From contig NZ_CAJHOF010000005.1 of NCBI RefSeq assembly GCF_905120465.1, positions 1 through 64,000 on the forward strand: a DNA stretch of 64,000 nt, written 5' to 3'. A program made the position numbers and the translations under genes. The notes under the pieces were generated by a model. It searched no databases, was not told where the DNA came from, and saw only the letters and a program-made list of their open reading frames with translations. Of this stretch, positions 63,498 through 64,000 are shown piece after piece (the stretch's first letter is position 1; each line of letters begins with the position of its first letter). This DNA comes from Campylobacter majalis (lineage in GTDB: Bacteria > Campylobacterota > Campylobacteria > Campylobacterales > Campylobacteraceae).

Positions 63498-64000
63498 AAT
63501 CATAGCACAAAATATTTTGAAATTTAAGAATAATAAAGGGCGTTTAGATTGTGGAGTTGCGTTTAAAATCGCTAAAAAATTAGGCGTAGATATAGGCTTG
63601 GTTGGTGATGTGGCAAATGAATTAAAAGTCAAAATTGATGCTTGTGAGTTGGGGCAATTTGGCAAGTTACCCATTGGTTTTGGCAATTTTGTTACAAGCA
63701 AAACATTAAAACAAAAATTAGATGAAAAAGGCAGAATAAGTTGCAAGGATGCAAGAGATATAGCTAACGATGGCATAGGTTTAAAGCAGGTGCGTTCGAC
63801 ACTAAGGGATTATAGTATAGATGTGAAATTTTGCCAACTTGGTTGCTTTAAAGAGAAAAAAGGGAAAAAGATGATTGTAAAAACAAAAACATGGATTGAA
63901 AATAACGATGGAGATTTGCTATTTGGCAAGGGAAAAACTGAGGTCCTTGAAGTGATAGCTCAGACTGGCTCTATTTCAAAAGCGGCTGAAATTTTAGGAA
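63490..64000 (+). CDS. ModE-like regulator with N-terminal tandem CxxxA repeats (partial, runs off window)
   Basis: The frame opens at ATG 63490 and has no stop before the window end (170 codons). Residues 1-127 hold two similar units (GRLDCGVAFKIAKKLGV with CELGQFG, and GRISCKDARDIANDGIG with CQLGCF), each about 60 residues. From residue 128, MIVKTKTWIENNDGDLLFGKG and the helix-turn-helix part TGSISKAAEILG match the ModE N-terminal DNA-binding domain. A separate start at 63871 is possible but has a weaker case because the frame is continuous. Molybdate-responsive control of fdh or mod genes is inferred. Confidence 0.8.
   Translation, partial: MREIIAQNILKFKNNKGRLDCGVAFKIAKKLGVDIGLVGDVANELKVKIDACELGQFGKLPIGFGNFVTSKTLKQKLDEKGRISCKDARDIANDGIGLKQVRSTLRDYSIDVKFCQLGCFKEKKGKKMIVKTKTWIENNDGDLLFGKGKTEVLEVIAQTGSISKAAEILG

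Overview
The window is a chromosomal segment of a Campylobacter species, most likely a non-thermophilic one. The evidence is low GC with T-rich spacers, an aroQ-pepQ-folK-flhF-flhG-fliA-fliM-fliY flagellar block, an argF-DUF2603-hemN order, rpoB and rpoC as separate overlapping genes, an aminofutalosine-pathway hydrolase beside sppA, and a selenocysteine formate dehydrogenase operon with its TorD-like chaperone and TAT mini-protein. Species cannot be fixed from the sequence alone.

Layout. 1-5012: tail of an unknown membrane protein gene, then a tightly packed minus-strand run ribA, rsmG, a PP0621-type small protein, an unknown 122-aa protein, htpX, an Old Yellow Enzyme and mqo. 5074-8896: hemB, argF, a DUF2603 protein and hemN. 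9471-19199: a LapBCE-like type I secretion system with its c-di-GMP control pair (periplasmic protease LapG and receptor LapD), an unknown protein, a CsgD/LuxR-like regulator and a second LapG-type protease. 19196-19432: a small convergent coiled-coil membrane protein. 19523-33377: tRNA-Thr, -Tyr, -Gly and -Thr behind a consensus sigma-70 promoter, then tuf, rpmG, tRNA-Trp, secE, nusG, rplK, rplA, rplJ, rplL, rpoB and rpoC. 33378-34351: non-coding, repeat-rich. 34352-38798: orphan modB, a Bcp-like peroxiredoxin, an unknown protein, a DEDD exonuclease, and a putative effector/immunity pair whose effector gene is frameshifted. 38828-45351 (minus): chemoreceptor, sppA, aminofutalosine deaminase, and a PepSY/two-component module. 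45495-53295: aroQ to fliY flagellar block ending in a LOG-family gene. 53530-54549: mnmA. 54550-55596: second repeat-rich gene desert. 55597-57045: pyk (minus). 57295-64000: fdh operon with an in-frame UGA (Sec), fdhD, and a ModE-like regulator that runs off the window.

How the genes work together. The 9.5-19.2 kb cluster reads as a surface-adhesin export and retention switch. TolC-like, ABC and HlyD-like proteins form the channel. LapD has degenerate GGDEF and EAL motifs, so it should sense rather than make or degrade c-di-GMP and hold LapG inactive. No large adhesin lies in the window. The second protease and the unknown 171-aa protein are not part of the textbook Lap system and are the best candidates here for new biology. 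The formate dehydrogenase operon joins chaperone, catalytic selenoprotein, FeS and cytochrome b subunits, sulfur-transfer protein FdhD and a Mo-responsive regulator.

Three intergenic regions (near 9.0, 33.8 and 55.4 kb) carry related degenerate repeats. The last two are rich in the heptamer GCGAAGC, known as an exceptionally stable DNA mini-hairpin.
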